Positions 30,320-38,446 of a stretch of DNA of 64,000 nucleotides are shown here, piece by piece. A model generated the notes under the pieces. The model searched no databases. It was not told the origin of the DNA and saw only the letters and a program-made list of their open reading frames with translations. Source of the DNA: Hyphomicrobium sp. (GTDB lineage Bacteria; Pseudomonadota; Alphaproteobacteria; Rhizobiales; Hyphomicrobiaceae); contig JALHMJ010000002.1 in assembly GCA_022844105.1 (NCBI GenBank), positions 440,867 through 504,866 of the forward strand, given 5' to 3'. Positions within the stretch are counted from its first letter, which is position 1. Each line of letters opens with the position of its first letter. A program made the position numbers and the translations under genes.

Positions 30320-31150
30320 TCAGGCGTTCCTGCGATTGCTGCGAGCCGTCCAGCCCTGCAGAAGGTTGATGAGCAGAAGAAGAACGAACGATACGATGAG
30401 CATCACCGATGCGATCGCGGTCGCACCTTGATAGTCGAACTCTTCAAGCCGGGTTATGATCATGAGCGGGGTGATTTCCGACACGTAGGGAATGTTACCG
30501 GCAATGAAAATCACGGAGCCGTACTCACCGACGGCACGCGCGAATGCGAGGGCGAAGCCTGTCAACAGTGCTGGCAGAATCGCCGGAAACACCACCATGC
30601 GGACTGTTTGCCACCGAGACGCACCCAGAGATGTGGCGGCTTCCTCAAACTCCACTTCGAAGTCTTCAAGGATTGGCTGAACAGTGCGAACGACGAAGGG
30701 AAGACCGATAAAGACGAGCGCGACCAGCACTCCCCAGGGACCGAACGCGATCTTGATCCCCAGCGGCTCAAACAATTGACCAAGCCATCCGTTCGGCGCG
30801 TACAGCGCGGTCAAAGCAATACCGGCTACGGCAGTCGGTAGCGCGAACGGAAGATCGACGAGCGCATCGATGATCTTTTTGCCCGGAAACGAATACCGCA
30901 CAATGGACCATGCAAGCAGCAACCCAAACACGACGTTGATGGCCGCTGCGAGCAGCGACATGCCGAACGACAGCTTGTACGAAGCAACGACGCGGTCGCT
31001 CGTGACCACCGACCAGAAACGGTCGAAGTCCATCGTAGCTGTTTTAATAAACACGGCGGATAGCGGAATGAGAATGACGAGAGACAGGTAAGCGAGGGTG
31101 TATCCCAGGGACAAACCGAAGCCAGGCAGAACTCTATGGACCCGGGCCAT
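30320..31150 (-). CDS. cysT: Sulfate ABC transporter permease CysT
   Basis: Second permease of the sulfate importer. 276 residues, six membrane helices. [26 protein letters not shown] (about 98-124), EAA loop [31 protein letters not shown] (about 167-197), [23 protein letters not shown] (about 203-225), as in CysT/CysU. It precedes cysW with a two-base gap and follows the 344-base spacer after the binding-protein gene. Confidence 0.95.
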   Translation of the reverse strand: MARVHRVLPGFGLSLGYTLAYLSLVILIPLSAVFIKTATMDFDRFWSVVTSDRVVASYKLSFGMSLLAAAINVVFGLLLAWSIVRYSFPGKKIIDALVDLPFALPTAVAGIALTALYAPNGWLGQLFEPLGIKIAFGPWGVLVALVFIGLPFVVRTVQPILEDFEVEFEEAATSLGASRWQTVRMVVFPAILPALLTGFALAFARAVGEYGSVIFIAGNIPYVSEITPLMIITRLEEFDYQGATAIASVMLIVSFVLLLLINLLQGWTARSNRRNA

Positions 31151-31163
31151 ACTGTGCCTCCGC

Positions 31164-31256
31164 TCAGGTCAGAACGATAAAGGCGACCATGACGGCCGCG
31201 GCCGTCAATCCACTCCAGGCGGCCAGCTTGTCGAATGATTTGTGCGAACGCGGCAT
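31164..31256 (-). CDS. Candidate 30-residue membrane peptide between sbp and cysT
   Basis: ATG 31256, stop just 13 bases before cysT. It begins MPRSHKSFDKLAAW and ends in a hydrophobic segment (SGLTAAAVMVAFIVLT), a basic-then-hydrophobic layout of a single-span membrane peptide. An AGG lies about ten bases upstream. No relatives recalled. Position in the operon would tie it to sulfate uptake if real. The ribosome binding site is weak and the size small, so confidence is limited. The rest of the gap 31257-31494 holds the hairpin at 31443-31477. Confidence 0.4.
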   Translation of the reverse strand: MPRSHKSFDKLAAWSGLTAAAVMVAFIVLT

Positions 31257-31442
31257 TGCGGTGAGACCTGCGATGTTGTGCTGACGTGACAAGTATGACG
31301 GAGGCGGCAGCCACCCCAACGAAGAATATGTGATATCGATTTCGTGATTTTCGCTAACGCCGGACGAAGGCTCGGATCTCGCGTCAACGGCCGTTTCGCT
31401 GCGGTTGCACGACGAGGTACGCCAGCCGGCCAATAATAAACC

Positions 31443-31477
31443 GCCGCTCCGCAAACCCTGGACGGTCGCGGAGCGGC
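31443..31477 (-). terminator. Intercistronic hairpin after the sulfate-binding protein gene
   Basis: Perfect ten-pair stem GCCGCTCCGC (31443-31452) with GCGGAGCGGC (31468-31477), loop 15 bases. On the minus strand it is followed by GGTTTATTATT, a weak T-rich tail, 18 bases after the sbp stop. Probably a partial terminator or 3'-end protector giving more binding protein than permease, as in other ABC importer operons. Confidence 0.75.
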
Positions 31478-31494
31478 GCTTGTCGGCTAAGCGA

Positions 31495-32517
31495 TCAGCT
31501 CTTCTTGCCGAAGATCTGATCGAAGATGCCACCGTCCTTGAAATGGACCTCTGTTGCAGCCGACCAACCGCCGAAGACCTCGTCGATTGTGAATAGCTTC
31601 ACTGGCGAGAACTGCGCCTTGTATTTCTCGGCCGCCTTCTCATCGCGCGGGCGATAGTAGTGTTTGCCGGCAATGTCCTGACCTTCGGGGCTGTAGAGAT
31701 ATGCGAGGTATTCTTCAGCAACCTTGCGCGTGCCCTTCTTGTCGACATTCTTGTCGACAACGGCAACAGATGGCTCCGCGAGGATCGAGATGGTCGGCGT
31801 CACGATGTCGAACTTGTCGGGGCCAAGCTCCTTCGTGGCGAGATAAGCTTCATTTTCCCAGGAAATTAGAACGTCGCCGATACCGCGTTCCGTAAAGGTC
31901 GTCAGCGATCCTCGCGCACCCGAGTCGAGTACCCTGGTGTTCTTATAGATGCTCGTAACGAGGTCCTTTGCCTTCTCCTCGCTGCCACCGTCCGTCTTGA
32001 GCGCAGCGCCCCAAGCGGCAAGATAATTCCAGCGAGCGCCACCCGAGGTTTTCGGATTAGGCGTCACGATTTCGATGCCATCTTTGCCCAGATCAGACCA
32101 CTCTTTGATGCCCTTCGGGTTTCCCTTGCGAACGAGAAACACGATCGTCGACGTGTAGGGCGCAGAGTTCTGCGGTAAGCGCTTCGCCCAGTCCGCAGGG
32201 ATCAGACCGCCATTCTTGTAAAGCTGGTCAACGTCGCCGGCGAGCGCCAGTGTCACGACGTCGGCGTCGAGCCCGTCGATGACAGCGCGAGCCTGCTTGC
32301 CCGAACCACCGTGCGACTGCTTGATCGTGATGTCTTCGCCGCTCTTGGCCTTCCAATGCTTGGCAAAGGCTGCATTGTATTCGGAGTACAGCTCGCGGGT
32401 CGGATCATATGACACGTTGAGCAACTCCGTGGCAGGCGCGGCTCCGGCAAATCCGGCCAAGCCGATCGACGCGCTGAGAGCGAGCGCGGTACGGCGTGTG
32501 ATTTTTGAAAGTGACAT
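31495..32517 (-). CDS. sbp: Periplasmic sulfate-binding protein
   Basis: Captures sulfate for CysTWA. 340 residues, with signal peptide 1-30 ([21 protein letters not shown], cleavage near APATE). Family blocks [20 protein letters not shown] (about 32-51), [29 protein letters not shown] (about 68-96), [19 protein letters not shown] (about 154-172), [18 protein letters not shown] lies seven bases upstream of the ATG. First gene of the operon; the upstream 190 bases hold its promoter, with an AT-rich stretch (CCAATATAAAATGCTGAGC, 32581-32599) that could include a CysB site. The signal contains a TRR but is otherwise Sec-like. Confidence 0.95.
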   Translation of the reverse strand: MSLSKITRRTALALSASIGLAGFAGAAPATELLNVSYDPTRELYSEYNAAFAKHWKAKSGEDITIKQSHGGSGKQARAVIDGLDADVVTLALAGDVDQLYKNGGLIPADWAKRLPQNSAPYTSTIVFLVRKGNPKGIKEWSDLGKDGIEIVTPNPKTSGGARWNYLAAWGAALKTDGGSEEKAKDLVTSIYKNTRVLDSGARGSLTTFTERGIGDVLISWENEAYLATKELGPDKFDIVTPTISILAEPSVAVVDKNVDKKGTRKVAEEYLAYLYSPEGQDIAGKHYYRPRDEKAAEKYKAQFSPVKLFTIDEVFGGWSAATEVHFKDGGIFDQIFGKKS

Positions 32518-32710
32518 TTTCGTCCTCTGTCGCAGGTGTTGAACCTGTCGAGGACGCTACCGACGGCCGGCGACGCATAGAACCAATATAAAATGCTGAG
32601 CTTATGAGGAGGCCATCCGGGGAGCGTGGCTAAAGCAATTCGCAACGATAGTGCGGCCTGAGAGCGGCGCACTCGACCTACCAAAATCAATTAGACGCAA
32701 CATGATAAAA

Positions 32711-32804
32711 TGGCGGAGACGGAGGGATTCGAACCCTCGATACGCGTTTTAGCACGTATAACGCTTTAGCAAAGCGCCGCCTTCAGCCTCTCGGCCACGT
32801 CTCC
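32711..32804 (-). tRNA. tRNA-Ser (anticodon GCT)
   Basis: On the minus strand GGAGACG starts the acceptor stem and CGTCTCC closes it, followed by GCCA (CCA encoded at 32713-32711). D arm with GTGGCCGAGAGGCTGAAGGC. The anticodon loop CTTTGCTAAAG carries GCT. A long variable arm (CGTTATACGTGCTAAAACGCG) is typical of tRNA-Ser. T arm GAGGGTTCGAATCCCTC. No integrase or repeated att site next to it. Confidence 0.95.
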
Positions 32805-33027
32805 CCGTGAGCGGCAAGCGCCACTCGTATAGTCGGCGCACTCTGCAATAGCAAGCCGCCGGCAACCACAGATTGGCACATCGCCCATCAGAACGCCAAA
32901 ATCTAAACAATCCATTTGCTTAAACGCAGTGCGGACGACGTGTTCGACCGCTATGAGTGGGCCCAATCAACTCCGCTCGCTACTGCCAACCGCGGTAGCG
33001 CGCCAGGCCAGCGCGTCCGGAGGGTGC

Positions 33028-33597
33028 ATGTACCGCAGTTTAACTGTTGCCCCGCTACTTCTGGCGATCACCGCACAAAGTCCGGCGTCGGCAGAGAGCT
33101 ATTGCGTCGCCTGCTACGGCCCGGACGCGGTTTACCGCTGCATCGTCGCCGATGCCCCCGCGGACGGCTCACCCGATCCGCGCAACCAGGTGCAGTGCAT
33201 CAAGCAGCTTGCGCAAACCGGTGGCCACGCCCGCTGCAGCGTCGAACGTTTTTCAACTGGCGGGTGCAACGGCCCAGAGCACGTAATTCACAATGCAACG
33301 GGTCTCGCTCCTGCCGCAGCGTCTCCTGCACCGACCGAGGCGCGCACCCGCCCCGCCCCTGGGGCACAAGACCCCGCTGCATCTTCGACAGCCGGAGCCG
33401 GCCAGCCGCCGCGCACAGTTGAGGAAATGGCTAAAGGCACGGTCGAGAGCACCAAGCGCGGGATCGACGATGTGACCGGCACGGTGAAATCCAGCACGGA
33501 AAAAGCCGGCGAACAGATCAGTGGCGTAGGGTCTGCAATCGGAACCGCGGCCAAGAAAAGCTGGAACTGCGTCTCGTCACTGTTCAACGACTGCTGA
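33028..33597 (+). CDS. Exported Cys-containing protein with C-terminal amphipathic helix
   Basis: 189 residues from the ATG at 33028, with GGAGGG at ideal distance. Signal peptide 1-22 (LTVAPLLLAITAQSPASA). The first half has paired cysteines (SYCVACYG, RCIVAD, VQCIKQ, ARCSVE, GGCNG), suggesting disulfides in the periplasm. A Pro/Ala linker (about 95-130) follows. The C-terminal part (about 131-180) has an 11-residue style repeat, VEEMAKGTVESTKRGIDDVTG then TVKSSTEKAGEQISGVG, resembling amphipathic lipid-binding helices, then a final Cys pair. Family not recognised. Confidence 0.75.
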   Translation: MYRSLTVAPLLLAITAQSPASAESYCVACYGPDAVYRCIVADAPADGSPDPRNQVQCIKQLAQTGGHARCSVERFSTGGCNGPEHVIHNATGLAPAAASPAPTEARTRPAPGAQDPAASSTAGAGQPPRTVEEMAKGTVESTKRGIDDVTGTVKSSTEKAGEQISGVGSAIGTAAKKSWNCVSSLFNDC

Positions 33598-33632
33598 TCG
33601 CGCCAGACGACAACACGATCGTCTTGCTGTCG

Positions 33633-33902
33633 TCAATGCTTTGCCAGCCAAGCCCGAGCCTGCCGCTGCGCCTCGGCGATATCCGCCTTGGACATTTCGC
33701 CAGCCAGTTCGACACGGTAGCGTTTTGCATCGGTGTTACCGCGCTGCGCCGCGAGATTGAACCACTTGTGCGCTTGCACGAGATCGAGAGGAACCTCGCG
33801 CCCGGCGCAATACATCAAGCCCAATTCGAACAATGCATCCGGGGCGCCACCCTGGGCTGCAAACTCTGCCATCTCGTTCGTGGCGATCTCAAATCGCGCC
33901 AT
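33633..33902 (-). CDS. Short Sel1-repeat protein
   Basis: 89 residues from the ATG at 33902 with GGAG 11 bases upstream. Contains one clear Sel1-like repeat pair: PDALFELGLMYCAGREVPLDL (about 20-40) and VQAHKWFNLAAQRGNTDAKRYR (about 41-62), followed by a charged helix ending in AWLAKH. Sel1 repeats form alpha-helical scaffolds for protein contacts. No signal peptide, so it is cytosolic. A longer frame upstream in the same phase exists but lacks a site. Convergent with the exported protein at 33028. Confidence 0.8.
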   Translation of the reverse strand: MARFEIATNEMAEFAAQGGAPDALFELGLMYCAGREVPLDLVQAHKWFNLAAQRGNTDAKRYRVELAGEMSKADIAEAQRQARAWLAKH

Positions 33903-34291
33903 ATTACTGAACTCCAACTCGCAAGCTTCTGTCTCGGGCAAAACCGGCTTTGAAATCGATGGCGCCACGCTGCCGATCGGCAAGTTCCGCACGTCGCAAA
34001 TGATTGTCAGCGTCGGGATGAAATTTGGTTAAAGCGGCATCGACCACAAGACTGAAAAGATGAACAGATTGAATGCCTAACGCCCCGCTTCGAAGCAACT
34101 GTCATAGCTTGGCGCGCGGCGCAAACGAAACTTAAAGACGGGGGAAACCATGCGCTAACCATGTTCACATGACGTCATTGATGCAACTGTTCAGCTGCCA
34201 TTCAGGCGCCAACCGCCAGTGTCGGTAACCATGAGTGCCAGGTTAGTTCGAACCGTTCGATCAAACCGGCGAAGGGGTAGTCATTGACGCC

Positions 34292-34546
34292 ATGGGCCGT
34301 TCAACTTCCAACATCGTCTCTGGAAAAATAAGCATCGGCTTTGCAGTCACTGTAGGGCTCCTGGCCGGAGGATGCTCCGCCGCTCCTGCTTCGATCGGAC
34401 TGGCAGAACCTTCATATCTGGGCGCACGCGACCCCTCGCCGTTACAATCCGAACCTCGCGTCAACTCGAGCAAAGTGCTGTCGGCCATTGTTTTCGAGCG
34501 CGTCACAGGCCTCGAAGTAGACCCCGCGCGTCTCGTCGAGCCGTAG
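34292..34546 (+). CDS. Small lipoprotein, 84 residues
   Basis: Type II signal peptide with lipobox LAGGC (Cys about 28) followed by SAAPAS; mature part of about 57 residues with no known domain (YLGARDPSP, ERVTGLEVDPARLVEP). The ribosome binding site is weak (GAAGGGG 17 bases upstream). The 389 bases before it (33903-34291) contain no gene I can support. It ends eight bases before the end of the convergent GST gene. Confidence 0.65.
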   Translation: MGRSTSNIVSGKISIGFAVTVGLLAGGCSAAPASIGLAEPSYLGARDPSPLQSEPRVNSSKVLSAIVFERVTGLEVDPARLVEP

Positions 34547-34553
34547 TGCGGCG

Positions 34554-35273
34554 TCAGGGCTTGGCTTTGTTCCCAAACAAAATGCGCTGTGCATCGGCGT
34601 CTTTCGACAGATCGATCTGCTGCGCTGTAAGGTCCGCGCCCACTGCCATTCCGCGCATGACACTTGGCCGCGCGCCCATACGCTCGATCCACGCTTTCAC
34701 ATTCGGAAACGTTTCCAGGTCCTGACCCTGCTGGCCCGCAATCTTGGCAAACGGATAAACCGCGATATCGGCGATCGAAAATTTGTCGGCGATGTAGTCG
34801 CGGCCTTCGAGCTGCTTGTCGAGAACGCCGTAAAGACGCTTCATCTCATTGGTGTAGCGATCGATGCCATATTGGATCTTCTCCGGCGCATAATGCCGGA
34901 AGTGATGCGCCTGTCCCGCCATCGGGCCGAAACCTGAAACCTGCCAGAACAGCCATTCGTCGACCAGGATGCGCGCCCGCTTGTCCTTGCCCCTGAGCCG
35001 TCCCGCCTTGCGCGCCAGATATTGCAAGATCGCGCCGCTCTCGAAAATGGACACGGGTTCGCCGCCCGGGCCATCGGGATCGACAATGACCGGCATTTTG
35101 TTGTTCGGCGAGATGGCGAGGTAGTCCGGCTTGAACTGATCCCCGCGCGTGATGTTTACTGGATGGATCGTGTATGGCAGTTCCAACTCTTCCAACGCGA
35201 TGGAGATTTTCTGCCCATTCGGCGTCGGCCAGAAATAGAGCTCGATGGTCTTTTTGTCGTTCTTCTTGGACAT
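34554..35273 (-). CDS. Glutathione S-transferase family protein (Nu/YfcG-like)
   Basis: Cytosolic thiol transferase or disulfide-bond reductase acting with glutathione. 239 residues. N-terminal thioredoxin-like domain (about 10-95) with FWPTPNGQKISIALEEL, NPVNITRGDQ-type sequence, ISPNNKMPVIVDPD and the glutathione gamma-glutamyl binding ESGAILQYLA. The all-helical C-domain has EKIQYGIDRYTNEMKRLYGVLD and FSIADIAVYPF. The T-P-N-G context is that of YfcG-type enzymes, which use Thr/Asn rather than Tyr or Cys. Lies 18 bases after the quinone oxidoreductase gene, so likely one transcript. Confidence 0.9.
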   Translation of the reverse strand: MSKKNDKKTIELYFWPTPNGQKISIALEELELPYTIHPVNITRGDQFKPDYLAISPNNKMPVIVDPDGPGGEPVSIFESGAILQYLARKAGRLRGKDKRARILVDEWLFWQVSGFGPMAGQAHHFRHYAPEKIQYGIDRYTNEMKRLYGVLDKQLEGRDYIADKFSIADIAVYPFAKIAGQQGQDLETFPNVKAWIERMGARPSVMRGMAVGADLTAQQIDLSKDADAQRILFGNKAKP

Positions 35274-35291
35274 GACGCACCCATAATGTGT

Positions 35292-36260
35292 CTAGGGGAT
35301 GAGAATCGACGACCCGCTGGTCTGACGTGCTTCAAGGTCACGATGGGCTTGCGCGGCTTCGCCCAGCGCGTAACGCCGGTTAATGTGGATCGTGATTGAG
35401 CCGGCCGCGACCTGCGCGAAAAGATCGGCTGCATTGGCGCGCAAGGCCTCCGGCGTCGCGGTATAGGACATCAGTGACGGCCGCGTCGCATACAGCGACC
35501 CCTTCAGCATCGTCAATTCGAACGGGGGGACGGGACCGGACGCATTCCCGAAGCTGACCCACAGTCCCTTCGGCCGCAAACAGTCGAGTGAAGCGGGAAA
35601 GGTATCTCTCCCGACGGAATCGAACACCACATCGCAGCCCTTACCGTTCGTAATCTCCCGCACCCGCTCGACGAAATTCTCACGCTTGTAGTCGATGACG
35701 TGCGCGCACCCGTTCGCCAGCGCAAGTTCAGCTTTTTCGGCCGACCCGACGGTGCCGATCATGGTCGCACCGAGCGCCTTGGCCCATTGGCAGGCAATCA
35801 GACCAACGCCGCCCGCCGCGGCATGAAACAGCATCACAGTCCCCGGACGCACATCGAAGGTCTCACGGAACAGAAATCGCACCGTCATGCCCTGGAGCAT
35901 CATCGCCGCAGCGCTATCATACGAGATAGCATCGGGCAGCGGGACGAGACGATCTGCGCGGATGTTTCGCTCCTCCGCGTAGCCACCCAGCTCGGTGCCG
36001 TACGCGACCCGGTCGCCGGGATAGACGGAAGTCACGCCCGGGCCGACGGCAACGACATCGCCGGCCCCCTCCATGCCGAGCACCGCAGGCAGGCCGGCGA
36101 GTTTGTACAGACCCGACCGCTGGTAGGTATCGATGAAATTGAGCCCGATTGCGCGCTGCCGAATTTGGACTTCGCCGGCACCCGGTGGCGGCAAATCGAT
36201 CTCTTCGAACGCGAGGACCTCAGGTCCCCCTGTCGCATGAACGCGAATCGCGCCTACCAT
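35292..36260 (-). CDS. qorA: NADPH:quinone oxidoreductase (zeta-crystallin type)
   Basis: Medium-chain dehydrogenase/reductase lacking the catalytic zinc; reduces quinones with NADPH. 322 residues. GroES-like domain with LNFIDTYQRSGLY (about 41-53) and GMEGAGDVVAVGPGV (about 62-76), nucleotide-binding domain with HAAAGGVGLIACQWAKALGA (about 147-166) and the PASLDCLRPKGLWVSFG segment. Upstream of the GST in one likely operon for detoxification of electrophiles. Divergent from the lipoprotein at 36423. Confidence 0.92.
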   Translation of the reverse strand: MVGAIRVHATGGPEVLAFEEIDLPPPGAGEVQIRQRAIGLNFIDTYQRSGLYKLAGLPAVLGMEGAGDVVAVGPGVTSVYPGDRVAYGTELGGYAEERNIRADRLVPLPDAISYDSAAAMMLQGMTVRFLFRETFDVRPGTVMLFHAAAGGVGLIACQWAKALGATMIGTVGSAEKAELALANGCAHVIDYKRENFVERVREITNGKGCDVVFDSVGRDTFPASLDCLRPKGLWVSFGNASGPVPPFELTMLKGSLYATRPSLMSYTATPEALRANAADLFAQVAAGSITIHINRRYALGEAAQAHRDLEARQTSGSSILIP

Positions 36261-36422
36261 TTCACGTCCTCGGACCTTGCAGAACCGCGGCCTGGCACTC
36301 GGCTGCTGTTGTTATGCGGCTCTACGGCAACGCCAAAATCTCAGCGGCACCATCCCGCCTTGACCGCGCCATGACCGACCCATAAGCGCAGATTGACTGA
36401 AACGCCAGGAGCCAAGGCAGCC

Positions 36423-36887
36423 ATGCCGCCCAATCGTCCTTTTGCGGCTCATGGCCATGTCCTCGTCATGGGCGGGCTCCTCGTCTGCTGCACGGCCATC
36501 CTGGCGGCCTGCAGCGGCAACGGCGTCACCGTCACAACACCAGGCGCCGGCCTGAAATGCGTCGACGATAGCCCAAATTGCATCGCCGAACGCCAGGCCA
36601 CGATGAAAGCGATGCTCAACGATCAAAGTCGTGGCTGGGTTGCCCAGCGCCCAGATGCCGCGGCTTACGCCTCCGGTGTCCGTCTTTTCGCCTTTAAATC
36701 CAAAAAGAAAGAGCTGAGTTGTGCCGAACTCCAGGCCGGCAAACGCGAGGCCGACTCCGGCCCTGCGGTTCTGCGTGCCCCTGGTAATGGCCTAACGCAT
36801 TCCCAAGTATCGCGCGGCGTGATCTTGGCTCACGAAGTCAGTCGCGAATTGAGTCGCGAACTGAGCCGGCGTTGCGGCCAGTCCTGA
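36423..36887 (+). CDS. Lipoprotein of unknown function
   Basis: 154 residues from the ATG at 36423 (GGAG and AAGG 10-15 bases upstream). Signal sequence with lipobox ILAAC (Cys about 36). The mature part has three further Cys (LKCVDDSPNCIAER, ELSCAEL) and ends in a repeated VSRELSRELSRRCG. The layout CVDDSPNC, then a helix with ARG-type residues, looks like a conserved Hyphomicrobiales family that I know only as hypothetical. The SRELSRELSR repetition is a DNA-level 12-base near-repeat (GTCGCGAATTGA / GTCGCGAACTGA). Confidence 0.65.
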   Translation: MPPNRPFAAHGHVLVMGGLLVCCTAILAACSGNGVTVTTPGAGLKCVDDSPNCIAERQATMKAMLNDQSRGWVAQRPDAAAYASGVRLFAFKSKKKELSCAELQAGKREADSGPAVLRAPGNGLTHSQVSRGVILAHEVSRELSRELSRRCGQS

Positions 36888-37019
36888 ACCGAGGCGGAGC
36901 CGATCATTGGGAAGTTCCATGGACCTGATCCAATGTCCGCCCTTATAATCCCGTCTTCAAACGGGCACGATGCAGCCGAAAAAGAAGGGGTGCCCAGTGA
37001 ATAGAATGAAAGCGATTGC

Positions 37020-38045
37020 ATGACCGTGCAGGGGTTCGTCGAACTGATTGTGGACTTCGTCAAGACGCATGAAGAGTGGGCTATTACGGTCGCTTTCCTC
37101 GTCGCGTTTGCGGAAAGTTTCTGCTTCCTCTCGATTTTGTGGCCGGGTACCGCCATTTTAATTGGCATCACGGCACTGCTTGCCGCCAGTGGCGCCGACC
37201 AGTCGATCGTGATCCCCTCCATCATCGCCGCCGGTCTCGGCGGCACGCTCGGTTACGCGGTCTCTTACTGGATCGGTCTCTATTTCAAAGACAGCATCCC
37301 GCACATCTGGCCATTCAAGAACCGTCCCGACCTGATCCGCCAAGGCGAAGTATTCTTCGACAAATGGGGCGGCTGGGGGATTTTCGTCGGACACTTCTTC
37401 GGCCCGGTGCGAGCCGTCATCCCGGTGGTCGCCGGCATGTTTCGCATGCGCCAGCTTCCGTTCCAGATTGCCAACGCGAGCAGCGCCTTCATCTGGGCAG
37501 CAGGTGTCATCGCGCCCAGTTTTTTCGCGGTAACGTTCCGCGAAGAAATCATGGCTTTTGTCGGCGAGCATCACCTCCTGATCGCCGGACTGTTGTTCGC
37601 CACCGCCTACCTGAACTCCATCCCGATGTCGCTGATGGCGATCCCAACCCTGATTCTCTTCACGGCACTCGGAGCCGTTTACTTCTACGCCGATGGCGAT
37701 CCGCTGCTGGCCGTCGCAGCCGGCGTGTCCGGTGCCTTTATCGGCGATGTGCTGGCCTATCGTTCCGGAAAATTGCTGCCAGGGCAGGACCTGCACGACG
37801 TCTGGCCCAACAGCTGGAGTCCGAATTGCTCCGACAAGGCGGTGGTTTACATCACCGACCGGGGGGCCTTGGGGCTCATCCTGTCGAAGTTCCACACCAC
37901 ACTGCGGTCCTTCGCCCCACTTGGGGCCGGTGCCACGAACATGCCCATCGGCATTTTCTTGCTCGCCGGGCTCACATCCTGCGTCATCTGGACCGTCCTG
38001 CTTCTGGCACCGGTCCCCCTCATCAAAGCCCTGATCGGCGGTTGA
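37020..38045 (+). CDS. DedA/SNARE-associated-type membrane protein with a duplicated domain
   Basis: DedA proteins are inner-membrane transporters, several shown to flip undecaprenyl phosphate or phospholipids. 341 residues, versus about 200-220 usual. The first domain (1-210) is canonical: FCFLSILWPGTAILIGITALLA, GLGGTLGYAVSYWIGLYF, FFDKWGGWGIFVGHFFGPVRAVIPVVAGMFRM (about 116-147, the F-x-R-x-x-P signature). The second part (about 210-341) repeats the plan in a shortened form: GAFIGDVLAYRSGKLLPG, ILSKFHTTLRSFAPLGAGATNMPIGIF, lacking part of the signature. It is therefore a duplicated or fused form. No strong ribosome binding site at the ATG. Confidence 0.85.
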   Translation: MTVQGFVELIVDFVKTHEEWAITVAFLVAFAESFCFLSILWPGTAILIGITALLAASGADQSIVIPSIIAAGLGGTLGYAVSYWIGLYFKDSIPHIWPFKNRPDLIRQGEVFFDKWGGWGIFVGHFFGPVRAVIPVVAGMFRMRQLPFQIANASSAFIWAAGVIAPSFFAVTFREEIMAFVGEHHLLIAGLLFATAYLNSIPMSLMAIPTLILFTALGAVYFYADGDPLLAVAAGVSGAFIGDVLAYRSGKLLPGQDLHDVWPNSWSPNCSDKAVVYITDRGALGLILSKFHTTLRSFAPLGAGATNMPIGIFLLAGLTSCVIWTVLLLAPVPLIKALIGG

Positions 38046-38149
38046 GACTTGCCAGCCGGAGCCTCCTGGCCTAGACGAGGCGCTTCCCATTCGAAGGGGA
38101 GCGCCATCGCGCCTGCCCCTGTATCCCTATCGCCCGAAGGATCAAATCC

Positions 38150-38308
38150 ATGACCGCCCGCAGCGCCCGCAACGTCGAGACCCAAAAGAAGAAGGCCCGC
38201 CGCGCTATTCCGCGCCCCAAGACCACGCGCATTCTGGGCAACACCGCCGGCGCCCGCAAGCGTCTCAAGAAGGCCGCCGGCCTCGCGCGCGGCAAGGCCA
38301 AGGCTTAA
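38150..38308 (+). CDS. Small highly basic protein, 52 residues
   Basis: ATG 38150, stop TAA 38306-38308, with AAGGA nine bases upstream. It starts MTARSARNVETQKKKARR and ends GLARGKAKA. About 19 of 52 residues are Lys or Arg and only one is acidic, with Ala and Gly between: a nucleic-acid-binding look like small histone-like or ribosome-associated proteins. No aromatic residue, no Cys. It lies 104 bases after the DedA gene and has the codon use of its neighbours (nearly all third positions G or C). Too short for ordinary gene calling thresholds. Function unknown. Confidence 0.6.
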   Translation: MTARSARNVETQKKKARRAIPRPKTTRILGNTAGARKRLKKAAGLARGKAKA

Positions 38309-38398
38309 ATCAAGCCGCGCCGACACACTCCTTCATCAACGCGTTGGTCGCACATGTTCGTCGAGAACCGTGTGGCGTGCTGTCATGCGGCCCGCGTC

Positions 38399-38420
38399 CA
38401 TCCGCACTCAAGTGCGGATG
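38399..38420. terminator. Perfect hairpin between the basic protein gene and gatB
   Basis: CATCCGCAC (38399-38407), loop TCAA, GTGCGGATG (38412-38420): nine pairs. No T-tract on either side, so a weak or factor-assisted terminator for the two convergent genes. Confidence 0.45.
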
Positions 38421-38446
38421 CCGGCGCTGGCGTACCTATCTCCGGT

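Noticed and set aside
32711..32804. tRNA-Ser as an integration site of a mobile element
   Set aside because: No integrase gene, no repeated 3' tRNA segment and no change in gene content on either side.
34167..34230. 19-codon frame (MTSLMQLFSC) with a short M-R-stop frame just before it
   Set aside because: Could be a leader peptide, but no gene or attenuator follows closely, and such tiny frames arise by chance.
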